64,000 nt of DNA. Origin: Himantopus leucocephalus (lineage: Eukaryota; Chordata; Aves; Charadriiformes; Recurvirostridae). Below the pieces are notes generated by a model. The model was not told the DNA's origin, made no database searches, and worked only from the letters and a program-made list of their open reading frames with translations. A program made the translations under genes and the position numbers. The DNA is taken from positions 42,278,427 to 42,342,426 of the forward strand of contig RSEF01000005.1 of NCBI GenBank assembly GCA_003993805.1, given 5' to 3'. Shown here in pieces: positions 37,017-48,640 of the stretch; within the stretch, counting starts at the first letter, position 1, and each line of letters starts with the position of its first letter.

Positions 37017-37232
37017 TTAAAAAAAAAAGGAAGAAAAGAAAGAGAAGACTGTACAAGAAACGCGCTATGAAAAGGGGCCTGACTGTTTATGCAGGCAGGA
37101 TAGATTACATTTAAAACATTTGTTATGGGAGCAAAAGTTTGCATGGGAGAAAAGGTAGAGAAAAGAAAAGAAACGACTGGGAAGAGAAGACAGAAGACTG
37201 TAGACAAAAGAGAGAGGAAGGAAAAGAAACAG
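37017..37232. repeat. Purine-rich low-complexity block
   Basis: Many words such as AAAAAAAAGGAAGAAAAGAA, GAGAAAAGAAAAGAAACG and AGAGAGAGGAAGGAAAAG occur over about 215 bp. The opposite strand gives F/L/S-rich frames that are only compositional. Confidence 0.6.
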
Positions 37233-37866
37233 TCTGATTTTCTTTTTCATTCTTATTTCTGAATTGTGAAGCCCTTTGTCGAGTAAGACATAAACAAAAT
37301 GCAAGCTATCCCTACATTTCTTTTCCCCTTAGTGTATAGTAAAGGAAGATTCATCTGTGCACAGAAAGAAATGCAACTCCTACACTTAAAAGGAAAAAGA
37401 CTGAGCAATGCAGACAGAGAATGACAGATAAATATGGAGACACACAGATACATATGGGCATACAGCCACAGATACGCAGTGCACACAGACATGAAAAAGA
37501 AACAACACAATACCCATGTGCATGCAACAGATCCCCCCCAGGCATCGTGAATAAAAGCAGCAATAAAATCCTTCTATTACGAGCATTTTGCACTACCAGA
37601 CCAGCTTCACTGTAAAGCAAACAAAAAGCTTCTCCTTGTCAGAGCTGCGCTCCCTATGCCTGCCAGCCCGGCATGGCAGCGTGCAAAGGCTGCCGCACAC
37701 TCTCCCTCTTCCACCAGCCTTGAGCGCAGACACCCAGCTCAGCCAAGGTCTGTCTTTGCTGTCAGAACTTTTTCTGTGATAATAAAAAACTCAGCAAGTT
37801 TCATATGGTTAAAAGGCTGAAATCACTGCCTCTGACTAATCTTCATTTTCTATTTAAGCTCCCCTT

Positions 37867-37877
37867 CCCCCCCCCCC
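37867..37877. repeat. C homopolymer (11 C)
   Basis: Eleven C in a row after CCCCTT. It is the only long C run on the plus strand. Confidence 0.9.
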
Positions 37878-40800
37878 TTCTGATTGCGTGCTGATTACAT
37901 GCAGCATTGCAAGGCACAAAAGCGAACTGTATTTTAGCTATGTGTACATGACTGTACAATCTCCCAACCAGACCAACGTGTGCTTTTCTCGATGACAACG
38001 TTGACACAGATCCCCAGTGTCGGGTGGCAAAAGCTGCAGCCAGTTTCCCATAAGTCTATTTCTGGTGCAACGCAAGTGCAGGAGTGTGGGGCTGGATGTA
38101 TATTTAACTCCACATGTTTTAATCCAAAGAGGTCAGGAAATAGGAGCATGAATGCTCTTGTTGTGGCAGATGGGAATGTGTTGGATTGCCCACATTGTCA
38201 GGCAAGGGGCCCTGGGCCTGGAGGTAGTGCTGACATCATTGTCTCTCTCTGGGTTTTGCCTGGAGCTGCAGACAGAGAAAGCTGTGCAGGCAGTAACCCT
38301 TTCCTGCCTCAGCTCCCATCTAGCACGCTCTTCCACAATCTCTTCTTTGTCACTGTTTCTGCAGTCCCAGCCAACGCAGGCTTCAAAGAAAATTGCTTTG
38401 GGCCTGCTTAGGCTCTGATATTTCCCTTCCAAAAGAAATAAATTGTATCAGCTCTTGGGGGAGAAGGTTAAACGTAATGGGAGTGTGTCACCTCGCCGGT
38501 GGAAAAACACAAGCCCCAAAAGAAAACCTTGGCATTTATCATTCAAATACACAGATAGGAGTGCGCAAGGACACAAACCTGCTATAAACACCCAAACCTA
38601 AGTAAATTTAGGAACTACATAAAAACTTGACATTTAAATACCCTTGACTCAAGGCAATCGTATAAACCCAGGAAAAGGAACAGGCTCCAGCCTCTGCATC
38701 TTCAGCACTTCCAGTGGTTTTTCTTCAGGTAATGGCTGAGCCGCAACCGGCCCAGTTATCGCTCCGCTCTGCCCCGCAGGCACCCCTGTGTCTGACCTCC
38801 TCATGCTCCCCTTTCCCCCACCCACAACCTGTCCCCGACACCTCAGCAGGTACCCGCAATGTCACAGGAGTTAGCAACAGCTCCCAGGGCACTCGGCACA
38901 ACAGAGGATCAAGTGTTAGGTCTGCAGAGAGGCAATGCCAAGGGAGTATGAAAAATAAATCCTACAAATCAAAAAAGTCAGAGCACACATAAATATCCCT
39001 GTGCTTCCATGCATTGCTCCATGGCTTTTAGGCTGACAGTTTATCTCCACTGTCCAGACTGATGTAACAGCAATTTGGAAAATTTGAACCAGCAACACCC
39101 ATTCAGTAGCTCTTGGGAATCTTTAAAAGCCCCTTTTCCTTGTACATCAGCCCTTTTCTTCACCATTCTTCTCTGTGGTGGCATGGAAACAAGCCATGAA
39201 AAAAAAAGGATTTTGCAGGAAAACAATCTGATTCTGTATTTGCACTTTTCCACAGACAGCAATCCCCTAATGATTTGGGGTCATTTTCTCTTGCCTGTTC
39301 TTTTTTATTCTAGCAACAGAAAAAAGATCCTTAAAAAAATACTCGCTCACTGTTCAAATAACAGAGAGGGACTAACTCCCCTTGCCCCAGTAATGCCAGA
39401 GAATCCCACAAAGCACACTGACCTCTCCTTCACTCCCCCCTGTTCTGCCCAGGGATTACAGCAGTCTCAATACAGGCTTGTCCATGCATGGGCTGTGATT
39501 TCCAACCACTGCGAGATCTTTTATGAATGTAATTTCGGCCTTATCCACATTTCCTGACTTCTCTGTATTCCCATCAGATTTTTGATGTAAAAGTAACCTA
39601 CATGGTTAACTCTTCAGAGCAGGAATTTCACATTTTTACCTATCTGTAGATGACCCTAAAGCAATACTGTGTTATAAAAGAAATAATAATTTTGTGGTGT
39701 GTATGTGTGCGTGCATTGAACTGCAAAGGGGAGTATAAGGAAGAAGTCAGCAGTGGTTTGAAATACAACATATTGAGGGGTTTTGTAACAGGATTTGTGA
39801 AACTGGGAAATGAGACAGATCCCATCTCACCTGCAGCTCCTCTGCAGTATAAATTAACCACTGCCTGAACTCAGGGCTATGCATTAACTCTTCATACACA
39901 CATCCTTCTCAGCTCCATGTGGGAAGAAGGGCAAAGGCAGAGCATACGCTGCTACCGGCTCTCTGGGCAGCATTGCTGCTGGGACTGTGGCTGCAAACAC
40001 TGTTCAGATGTAGTACATCACTTTGGCTCCTTCCACTCTGCTGGGATCCACATTAACCCACAGGTAGGTCAGAATTAGAGGAGTAAAAAAGTAAATTGGG
40101 GATCACTTTCTGGCCCTGTTCTCCTAAGCTGCAGCAAATGCAAATTCAGCCATCTTGAACTCTGTTCCCATCTGTTTAATTTGTGGTAGAGTGACATTTA
40201 TATGACAGTATCCAATGAATGAATCCAACATGTTGTGTGTAACACAGTTTGGTGGCACAAATGTACAGGTCCAATGCTTGTATGTATGTCTGATCCTTGC
40301 TATTTACACATAGACAATATATGTGCATTGAGCATGGTTTTGGTTTGAATGTTTAACACAGGTACGTCCAGATCCCCCAGGTGTCTCCTCCAGTGCATGA
40401 GACAGCTCCAAGGTCTCTGATGGTGGCTGGGTCCATAAGGTAGGAGGGACTTTAGCACCCAGGGGCTGCCTCTTAGCAAGACCCATTTGACCACAAGGTG
40501 ATGGCACATGCTCTGGCTGAAGCACAGCATAGTGGCCTCTCTCCACACCCTGTACCAGGCACAGCCCATGAAGATAACTATTGATTGTCCACATTCAGTG
40601 CCTCAGGTGATGGAGTAGAAGACAGGCCATTAGGAGATGTTAAGAGTGCCTTGGCTACAAAACAGTGTGAGGCAGGAAACAACAGTGTTAGTCTTGCACT
40701 TGGTTTCCAAGTTGATGGGTCTGCATTAGGTGGCATTGACAAAACCTCTGCTAAGCTGTAGTCAGCTACAAAAAGAAAGTCTGTGGTGACTGTGAACTCG

Positions 40801-40937
40801 AAAGTCTTCCTCTCTTAAGGTCCTGTCTTAAGTAATTCGACAAATACCACTCCACAAACCTTGGATTTGGACTGCAGACCAGGCCAACCTGATTCAGTTG
40901 CCTTCCTTTATTTGCTGCCACTAGAGGAGTTTAACTC

Positions 40938-41480
40938 GTTCCCCGGGGCTCAGGGCAGAGAGCAGCGAGCCCCACACACCGCCCCGGTGAGTCAGCAGTG
41001 GCGCAAACATAGCACCCCACCATGTTCAATGACAGCTCCGCTCTGGGGGCATGAGAAGAAATCCGCCATTCCCGCAGAGTGGATGTGCGTATGCCTGGGG
41101 CTCGTGCGAGCGTTTCGGTAGTTTGCCTTAATTTATATGGTGCGGGTTTATTTGTGTGTGAATCGACACGCAGAAAAGCGAGGAGCAGTTTCTGCTGGGA
41201 TCACCAGAGGGATTTTTTTTGCTAGGAAAGGGTTAACCGGAGTGCCCTTGCTGAGCTCCGTGTCTCCTTGCATTCCAGGGTAAATGGTGTTTTGCAGAGC
41301 CCGGTTACCTATGGCAACAGCGGAGAGGAATATTGCAGGCGAATCTTCTGAATCACAGGATTTACAGCCCATATGTTTATTCTGCAGTGAAACACTTCCA
41401 GCCCTGCTTCTGATGTGAGCTGGGAACCGCGAGAGGGCTTTGCAGAGCCATTTAAAAGGCAATGTGAGCTGGAAGCCAGG
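40938..41480. promoter_or_regulatory. Short CpG-rich patch and adjacent regulatory candidate
   Basis: From about 40,938 to 41,185 CpG is far denser than in the surrounding kilobases (for example GCTCGTGCGAGCGTTTCGG). The next 300 bp contain an X-box-like GTTACCTATGGCAAC near 41,304-41,318, which has one extra base between the half-sites. They also contain AT/GC-balanced words typical of conserved elements. It may be a small orphan CpG island, an alternative promoter or an enhancer. No exon with a plausible frame and splice site was found. Confidence 0.35.
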
Positions 41481-44400
41481 CATTTTTAATCAAAGGCCAG
41501 GTTCAAAAAAGAAAAACACAGCAGAATCAGAGGAGCCTCCAGAATGAGCCCTACTGTCCCGAAGCATACCTGTAGTCACATGCCACCGCCATTAATAATC
41601 TCCACACAATTTCGTGGCTACATAGTAAATAACTTCCCCAATTTCTAGCCTCAGACTCAGATCTTGCACAGCCACTCTGGGCAAATCAGCAACATGAGGT
41701 GGCTCTGAAGCCAGCATAGCTACAGTGTTCTACCTTTTACTACCTTCTAAAGTACACCATTGGTACTGTCCCCTGTCCCCTCTCCCAAGCAGGCTCTCGG
41801 GGGCTCCCTCTTGAGCAATACCCGGACAGGGTACTGCCCCGTGGGCTGCAAGTGTAAATTAAAGCATCTGCTGCTTTCAGACATGTGCATGTACTACTGA
41901 CTTACAGATCATTCTATGGATGCTTTTCATTATGGCTTTGTAAAAATTTGAATAGGATTTTTTTAAATGATCACGACTGGAGAGAGTGCTTTAAGCCTGC
42001 TAAGTATATTTATGGCATCATTTGAAAAACAAGAGTACAAATACATGCTTTTACATATAATTTTGAAATGCCAATGGCTTTGCTGAACTAACTGCATCTC
42101 ATCTCATCCCTTCTGAGAAAATAAGCAGTTCCAGGCCTGGCTAAGCTGTGGCGGGGACATCATGTGGGAATTCAGGAAGCTAACGGCACAAGCCAAGGAG
42201 CTGTGGTTGAATGCTTGAGCAAAGATTCATTTCACCTAACTCTAACCCTCCGAAAGTCAGGAATCTGGTCTCAGCTCCCTCTGTAGTCAGCAGAGATAAA
42301 TTCAATTGTTCAAAGACAACTCATCACACCTAAAAGAAATACCTGCGTGGCTGAGCATGTGCATGCAGGTGCATCTCATGGTACCGGAGACAGCAATGTG
42401 ATCCTGGTACAGGCTGAGGGCAGGTCACTGTAAACACACCTAGACACACACACCAGACCGAATTCACAAATTCACGTGGAAACATCCAATTTATACTCTT
42501 CTCCCTGGAATCTGAATGCTCCCATATGTTGCTACTTCTTTACTAAGAAATTCACAGTGTCTGCTACATATTAATGTAGTCATCTCAAAGCCTGAAAGGA
42601 AAACGCTATTCTTGCGGAATGAGGAGCTGGACATTTTGCAGGAGTCTGCTACTCATTTTTGAAAGCACAGAGACAGGTCATTGCAAACTGTACTTGCTGT
42701 AACCTAGGAGGAATTTGCCTTGCTGATAAATATTTAACAGTCACGAAGGACTGATCTGCGATGCCTTGTATGGACACCCTTTCAATGGGTTGAGAGCAGT
42801 ACATGCCATTTTTCAGCGATGCAGTTCCAAATATGCATTTTTTTTCAGAAAGGGAAAGGGAAAGCAAAAATAAGATACAAAACAGTTGAATGACAGTGCT
42901 TCTGTGTGAGCCCTCGGAATTCAGAAACGGGCACATCTGTTTAACTCAGATTTTTGTTACGTTTGGCTAAAAAGAAAACATTTCCTTCTTCTTACTATTT
43001 TTCTTTCCCTCAATTTAGAAAAGAAAACAGAATCTGAGTTTATTGATCCAGTGAAATTTATTTGGGAAATTGCTTTGAAGCCGTGGACTAAGATAAACAG
43101 TAATTCGTAATATATGTAGCAAATGATCATGCAAATCACAGAAGAGGAGAGAGAGCAGGAGAGTGGGAGGAAGAATTCATCCCTTAGACAGAAAATGAAT
43201 GGATCTTTAAAATAGGAGAACTGGCAGGGTATCTGCCTGCCTATCTGTGCATTGCTTTTTTAATGCACAACCATCAAATACAAAATTAAAACTTGAATTC
43301 GATTTGCCTATTCATCATTCCCAGGTTCAGCTTTTTTGTTTGTTTGGGGCTTGTATTCAAGCTCTCGTTACAGTAGGGAGATCTGAGAGGCAATGGGGTT
43401 TGCATTATGCAGTGAAATCACTCAGACTTCAGATGATTTTGGTCAGATGGAGGGAGGGGGTCTTTCTTTTCCCCTACAAATCAACCCTGGAATTTGCCTC
43501 ACTTCTGGCTGAGGCTGTAGGTTTTAGAAAAAGAAACAGCAGTTCTGCTTGCAAGAGGAATTTTGCGTGGTTGAGGAGTGGAGAGTAAAAGCGATCTTCC
43601 CCGCAAACGCATGTGTGAGCGCGTGTGTTCGTTTCTCATTCTCCACCATTTCCTGAAAACAGGGCTTGGGGAAAAAGCACACAGACACATAACATTTTTC
43701 CATTAGCAGAGCAAGCGGGGGAAGGTAATGGGTTGGGGGGAGGGGGTGGTAATCAGAGATCTGCTTAGTCTTCATAGAAAGAAAAATGCCTGGGCGCCTG
43801 CTTTGCCATAAATTGCATCTGGTGGTTGGAGCTACAGCAAGTTATTAAAGCGACTGCATTAAAGTCATAATTCAGCAGGTCAGCAGCACACTTTGCAACC
43901 CCTCCTCCACCATCCCTCCCAGCCCCATTTTCTGAAGGGACCGAACACCGGTGGCCAGAATCGGCGCCTGCTGCTGCACTTGGTGGCTTTTTTCCCTGGG
44001 AGGGGAGGGAGAGGGGAGGAAGAGCAGGCGAGCTCATGCTACTGAGGTAATTTGCTTTGCAGAGTCACGGGGAGATGGTGCTGCCCACCCAGGCCTGGCC
44101 ATAGAGGAGAAATCCCACTTCCCAAATTTAGCCTTCCCCACACAGCAGCAGGGTGACTCCCAGGCTCCAGGCCCCCTTGTGCTCTGTAAATCGTCCCCTC
44201 CTGCTTCCTCGCTGGGCTGGGAGAGGCAGTGGGGGAAAAGTGAGATGTCAGCGTACCTCGCGGAGGGGGTTGAAGGCAGAAGAATATATGCTGCTTGTGT
44301 CCGATCAGACGGAGGGACGGGAATGGAAATTGCATCCCACAAACCCCAAGATGGACGCCAGAGCAGCCAGAGCAGGAGCTGTAAACAGCCAGCTTAGCGG

Positions 44401-46134
44401 AAAGCTCTCACTATCGAGGTCAGAAGCTGGCTTGGAGGAGGCAACATTTGTCTCACATTTTGTGTTAATGTATTTGAGCAGCTCCCTGCCTCACTGCTAC
44501 GATGAAAGCTCCCTTCAGATAATAGCTTCCATTTCGTTTTCCTTTACAAAAAAACCCAGGCACACACAACATTAGTGCTAAAAGGTTCAGGAGTTCCCAG
44601 CAGCTTTTCTGATAACAAGCTTGTGCACGTGTGTTTAAAAAGAGACTTGTAGGGGAAAACCCCACAAACCCCAAAAATAAAGGAAAAGCAAATTTTCACC
44701 TCAGCCTCCCAGAACCCTCTGAAAGCAGTGATTTATTAAAAATCAAGGTTTTTATTTTTAAATGAATCACCTTGCAAAGATCCTTCTAAACATCCTCAAA
44801 TGCGGAAGGTCACCGTGATTGGGGATTGGTCACTTTTTGTTGATGTGACCTGTTTCTCCCGTTTCCAAGGGGACAGAAGTGCCCTGGAATCACCTTTGCA
44901 CCCTCGGAAAGCACTCTGGGGCTCTGTTTTTACTGGCCTGGCTATGGGGAGCATAGCAGACCACAGGGTGCCTTCCTTTCTTCAGATGCTAAATATTTTC
45001 TTAATGAATCTAAGGAGGAACACTGACTGAAAGTGCTGAGATGACAAATAGGTGCATGAGGTCACCCAGCGATGCCAGCTCAAGAAAAATGCCAGGTTTT
45101 CAATGCCTGTGCATGGATGTGGGCCTAGAAAACAGCACGCAAGAGGGAAAAAGCATGCACACCTCTATTCCCCTAGCAGCAAAGATTCCTTGCTTAAAAC
45201 AGACATGCAAATGTGTATTTTTTCTGCAGATTACATGTGTTAGAGACACTCTGATTTTTCCTTCTGTTTTTCACTAGCAGTATAAATACGTACCTCGCAG
45301 AGACTCCAGCAGAACACTGGGGGATGGGTTTCTTCTGCTACCCAGGCACCACAAAATTGTCACACAGCTCCCTTGATGCACAGCCACACTTACAGTCACG
45401 ACTATGGAGAACAAGTAGAACATGCCACCGCCTTCTGGGTCAGGGTTTTTTATTCCCATTGAGATTTTATTATAGGCTTGAGATCCTCTGAGAATTAAAT
45501 CCGCTGCTTGTCTACAGAACAGATAATGGCAGGGCAAGCTTCCCACATCACTGCCTCCTGCCAATGCGGCTCAGCCCTGACCTGGCTACCATTCATGACT
45601 GGACAGAGTAGAGTTCATTCTCCGTATCCCATTCATAGCCACTGGCCTTTGCAAACAAGGAGGAATTTAGAATGCAATTTGATTTTTTTTTTTCAGAAGA
45701 GAAACCAACCAGCAAACCAAGCAGGAACTGAGCTGTGAGCCACTAAAACAATTTCGAATAGATTTCCTGTATACAATGTGGATGGCGACAACTTTTGAGC
45801 ACTCGTAACCCAAGGAAAGTAAAGAATGAATAACACAAAATTAAAATGCGAGCGATGCCGTACCCACACGGAGCTGCTCCAAGCTTTGTGTGTGTGGCAT
45901 TTGGCGGGGCCGCTTTGGAAAGGAAACACTCTTGTCACTGCAGCCTCACTCTCTAGCATTTACTAGTGCAGTAGATTTTTGTAGCTGCGGTGACCTAAGC
46001 ACACAAGAAAAGTAAGCATGTCATGGGAGAGTTTGTATGGCTGAAAGCTCATCTGTATTTTGCAAGACTAAAAAGTTGAAAAAAGATGTTGCCCCTGCCT
46101 ACAAACCTCGCCCCTCATAGCTTGCCCCTCATTC
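41481..46134. other. Gene-free sequence with AT-rich conserved-element candidates
   Basis: No gene recognised. Octamers lie at 43,129-43,136 and 45,205-45,212. The segment 43,030-43,140 (TTATTGATCC, AGATAAACAG, TAATTCGTAATATATG, ATCATGCAAATCAC) and 43,830-43,880 (GCAAGTTATTAAAGCGACTG) look like conserved non-coding elements. A G-rich tract sits at 43,733-43,750. Confidence 0.4.
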
Positions 46135-46341
46135 ATGTTTGCGCTTCCAAGAATGCAGCAGTTCAGACAAGCGCTAGGCATTACAGCTGCGATTGCTGTA
46201 TTTATTATTCCGGATACCACAGCAATGAGACAGACATTCCTATGTGAGGTCTACGATTTTCCCCCAAATGTGAGGATATTAGTCAAGCTCACATCACAAC
46301 GTGAAAATAGTATTCCGCCGTATTTCCAGTGTTATTTCCAG

Positions 46342-46355
46342 CAACAAGGGGGCAG
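46342..46355 (+). promoter_or_regulatory. CTCF-like core site (CAACAAGGGGGCAG)
   Basis: It matches the CTCF core CCANNAGRKGGCRS with one mismatch at the second base. It lies inside a 172-codon open frame (46,135-46,653) that has no recognisable domain. CTCF sites organise chromatin loops; orientation here is plus. Function is inferred. Confidence 0.35.
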
Positions 46356-46653
46356 CAGGGAGCCTCGAGCCAGACCTCGGAATCGAGCAAGAGCAGACGG
46401 GCTTCAGCTCCTTATTTCCAGCCTCCTTCGGGCAGTGATGGAGGAAAGCCCACTCCTTGAGGAGTGCAATACAGCCAAACCCCAGGAGAATACATGGCCT
46501 CTTACTGTGTTTCTCACACAGACGGACTGGGAGCGTCTTGTTAGGTCTCTACAGTGTAACTCGTACTCGCTTCTAAAAAATCTTGACAGTACAAATCATC
46601 TTTCTTCATCTAGCATTTATGCTGTTTCAGTGGACTCATACGGGACAAGCTAG

Positions 46654-48194
46654 GCTCCTCAGGATTTAGATTGTCAAGAAGTCAGTTGCTGATCTTTCAC
46701 ATATAGAAATTTACTTTGCAAATGTACTGGGTCTCACAACTCAAGTGGGTTTTGGGGTAGAAACCAGCATTTAAACCTGCAGGTGCACCTGCACCAGTGG
46801 GACAGAAGAACCACAAATGTAATTTCATTTTCTACAGGATTTACCACAGGGAGTGTCTCTAACAAATCCTCACCCCTCTGGCTGCAGGGGTGCTGGCTGT
46901 CCGCCTTCCTTGCAGCCAGGTGCACAGAAATCCACCCATGGCCGTCCCTCTATATCCTCTCCTGAAATGCCGCACAGAGAAACTACTTGCGAAATGTCCC
47001 TGGTGGTTTTGGAAACATTTAGTCTGTACAGCTGCAAAAAAACTACTTGCAGGGGCATTACAGCCATACTTGGGAAGTGCACAAATGAAAGGCAGCATGT
47101 GTTTATTCCTACTGTTCAGACAAAAATGTAGAGTAATATTCGAGAAGAAATTTGAGGGCAGCTTTGCTGAGCAAACTACAGTTTAGGCAGATCTAGAGCT
47201 GCTGTCCTTCCCCACAACAGGGCTTCTCACTAAATCACAGCAGCTGTCCCTCCAGCGCCAGCAGCAGCCGGGAACACAAGGAACCATTTTTTCTCTCTTT
47301 CCAACACGGAAGCAACACAGGAAAGTCACAGAGCAGCACTGAGTCAGGGCTCTGCGGCACAGTAAATTTCTGAGGCTGCCTGGTATTCTAGGCACATCCT
47401 TACGGCAATAAACTCCTCAGCATCATATCCCAGCCAGGAAAGAATCTGGAGCAGCTAAAAATACAGCCCCTGCATCTCAAAAGCCTGCACACAGCAAACT
47501 GCTGCGTGTGACCTCCGCACCCTCCTCTCCCAGCACACACACCCAAGGCAGGTGGTGATCAGCCTCAGCCCTCAAGGCAAGGACGAGAGAGAGCACTATA
47601 CCTGGTGACGGGGCGTTACACACAAACTTCGGAATAAACCTGGGCATCTAGTAGGAAGGAGAATTTCTCCTTGCCTGGCACATGAGAAAAGACAGGTGGG
47701 GTCTGCATTGCCTTGGTGTTTGAGGGGTGATTATTTCTCATTTTGCTTTGCGTAGTGAAACACCCCAAAGATTCTGGCATTAGCAGGCACTATAAATCTC
47801 GAGGACACCACAGCTGTGACTGGATTATTTATAGCTCTGCTTTTACATTACCAGCTCCAAAACATCACACAAAGAGGAAGGTAATGAAATCTCCACCTCT
47901 CCAGCCGTTGCTCTCTAATCTGAAACGGCATTTCCAGGAGCCATTTTCACTCAACCAGGGAGTCTAGGAACAAACACGTTCTCACCCTCCCACTCACTGT
48001 CAGACAGCCCCACAACTGGCACGCACGTACACAATCACACACACATTCATTCTCTACATTTCTCACCGAGAGCTACAAAAAGTCTCATGCATTTGCAGTT
48101 TATCACATGCAAACATACACATCTCTTCCCTTTCAGTCACGCAAATACACAATCGCAAACGCATTCTGGGTTAAATTCTATTTTCACTTATGCT
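46654..48194. other. Gene-free unique sequence
   Basis: Only overlapping short frames on both strands. A CA-rich stretch lies at about 48,015-48,052 (CACGCACGTACACAATCACA). Confidence 0.45.
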
Positions 48195-48420
48195 ATGCAA
48201 ATATCAAAGCTGAATACTTCCATTAAGATAACAGATTTACAACTGTGTAACTGAGATCAGAATATGGTACTGACTCTCTCATACATAAATTTCCATAGTT
48301 GCTCCTGAATTTGTCTTTTTCCTCAGCCGCCTCTCTGTGCATTAATCATTCAACATTTAAATCAGCCATCCACTTGCTTCTTTTTGCTTTGTCAATGAAA
48401 ATTGTTCAGCATTAATTATA
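48150..48420. promoter_or_regulatory. AT-rich conserved-element candidate with octamer
   Basis: Balanced, non-repetitive AT-rich sequence with ATGCAAAT at 48,195-48,202, GCATTAATCATTC near 48,340 and GCATTAATTATAAAAC near 48,409. The repeated TAAT-type words suggest homeodomain and POU input. No coding frame crosses it cleanly. Confidence 0.3.
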
Positions 48421-48557
48421 AAACTCATTCTCTACTGAGGTTTTCTTGGCTTTTTTTCATTAGTGGGTGGAAGTGTCAATTTACAGTCATCTTGTTCTGT
48501 CTTCAAAAATACCCTGTGTACCAGCTATACCGCGGAACACATTCTCTGTGCGAGAGC

Positions 48558-48640
48558 GCCTGTGAATGTGTGTGCGAGCCTGTGAATGTGTGAGCTTGTG
48601 AATGTATATGCAAGATTGGGAATGCATGTGCATACATGTG
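48558..48640 (+). repeat. Minisatellite, four units of 16-20 bp
   Basis: GCCTGTGAATGTGTGTGCGA at 48,558 is followed by GCCTGTGAATGTGTGA at 48,578, GCTTGTGAATGTATATGCAA at 48,594 and GATTGGGAATGCATGTGCAT at 48,614. Divergence grows to the right, which is normal for an ageing array. Confidence 0.8.

Larger units (their letters stand above)
36236..40937. other. Gene-free unique sequence
   Basis: No gene recognised. It includes the purine block at 37.0-37.2 kb and the C tract at 37,867-37,877. A 160-codon frame at 39,075-39,557 and a 143-codon frame at 37,980-38,411 show no domain or conserved start context. An octamer, ATGCAAAT, occurs at 40,138-40,145. Confidence 0.45.

Noticed and set aside
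39075..39557. 160-codon plus-strand frame
   Set aside because: No domain or family resemblance, no signal peptide and no splice context.
40918..40929. CTCF-like CCACTAGAGGAG
   Set aside because: The GGC end of the core is altered to GAG, so the match is weak.
46135..46653. 172-codon plus-strand frame
   Set aside because: It begins with a mildly hydrophobic stretch but shows no cleavage site, domain or repeat pattern. The CTCF-like site inside it fits non-coding DNA better.
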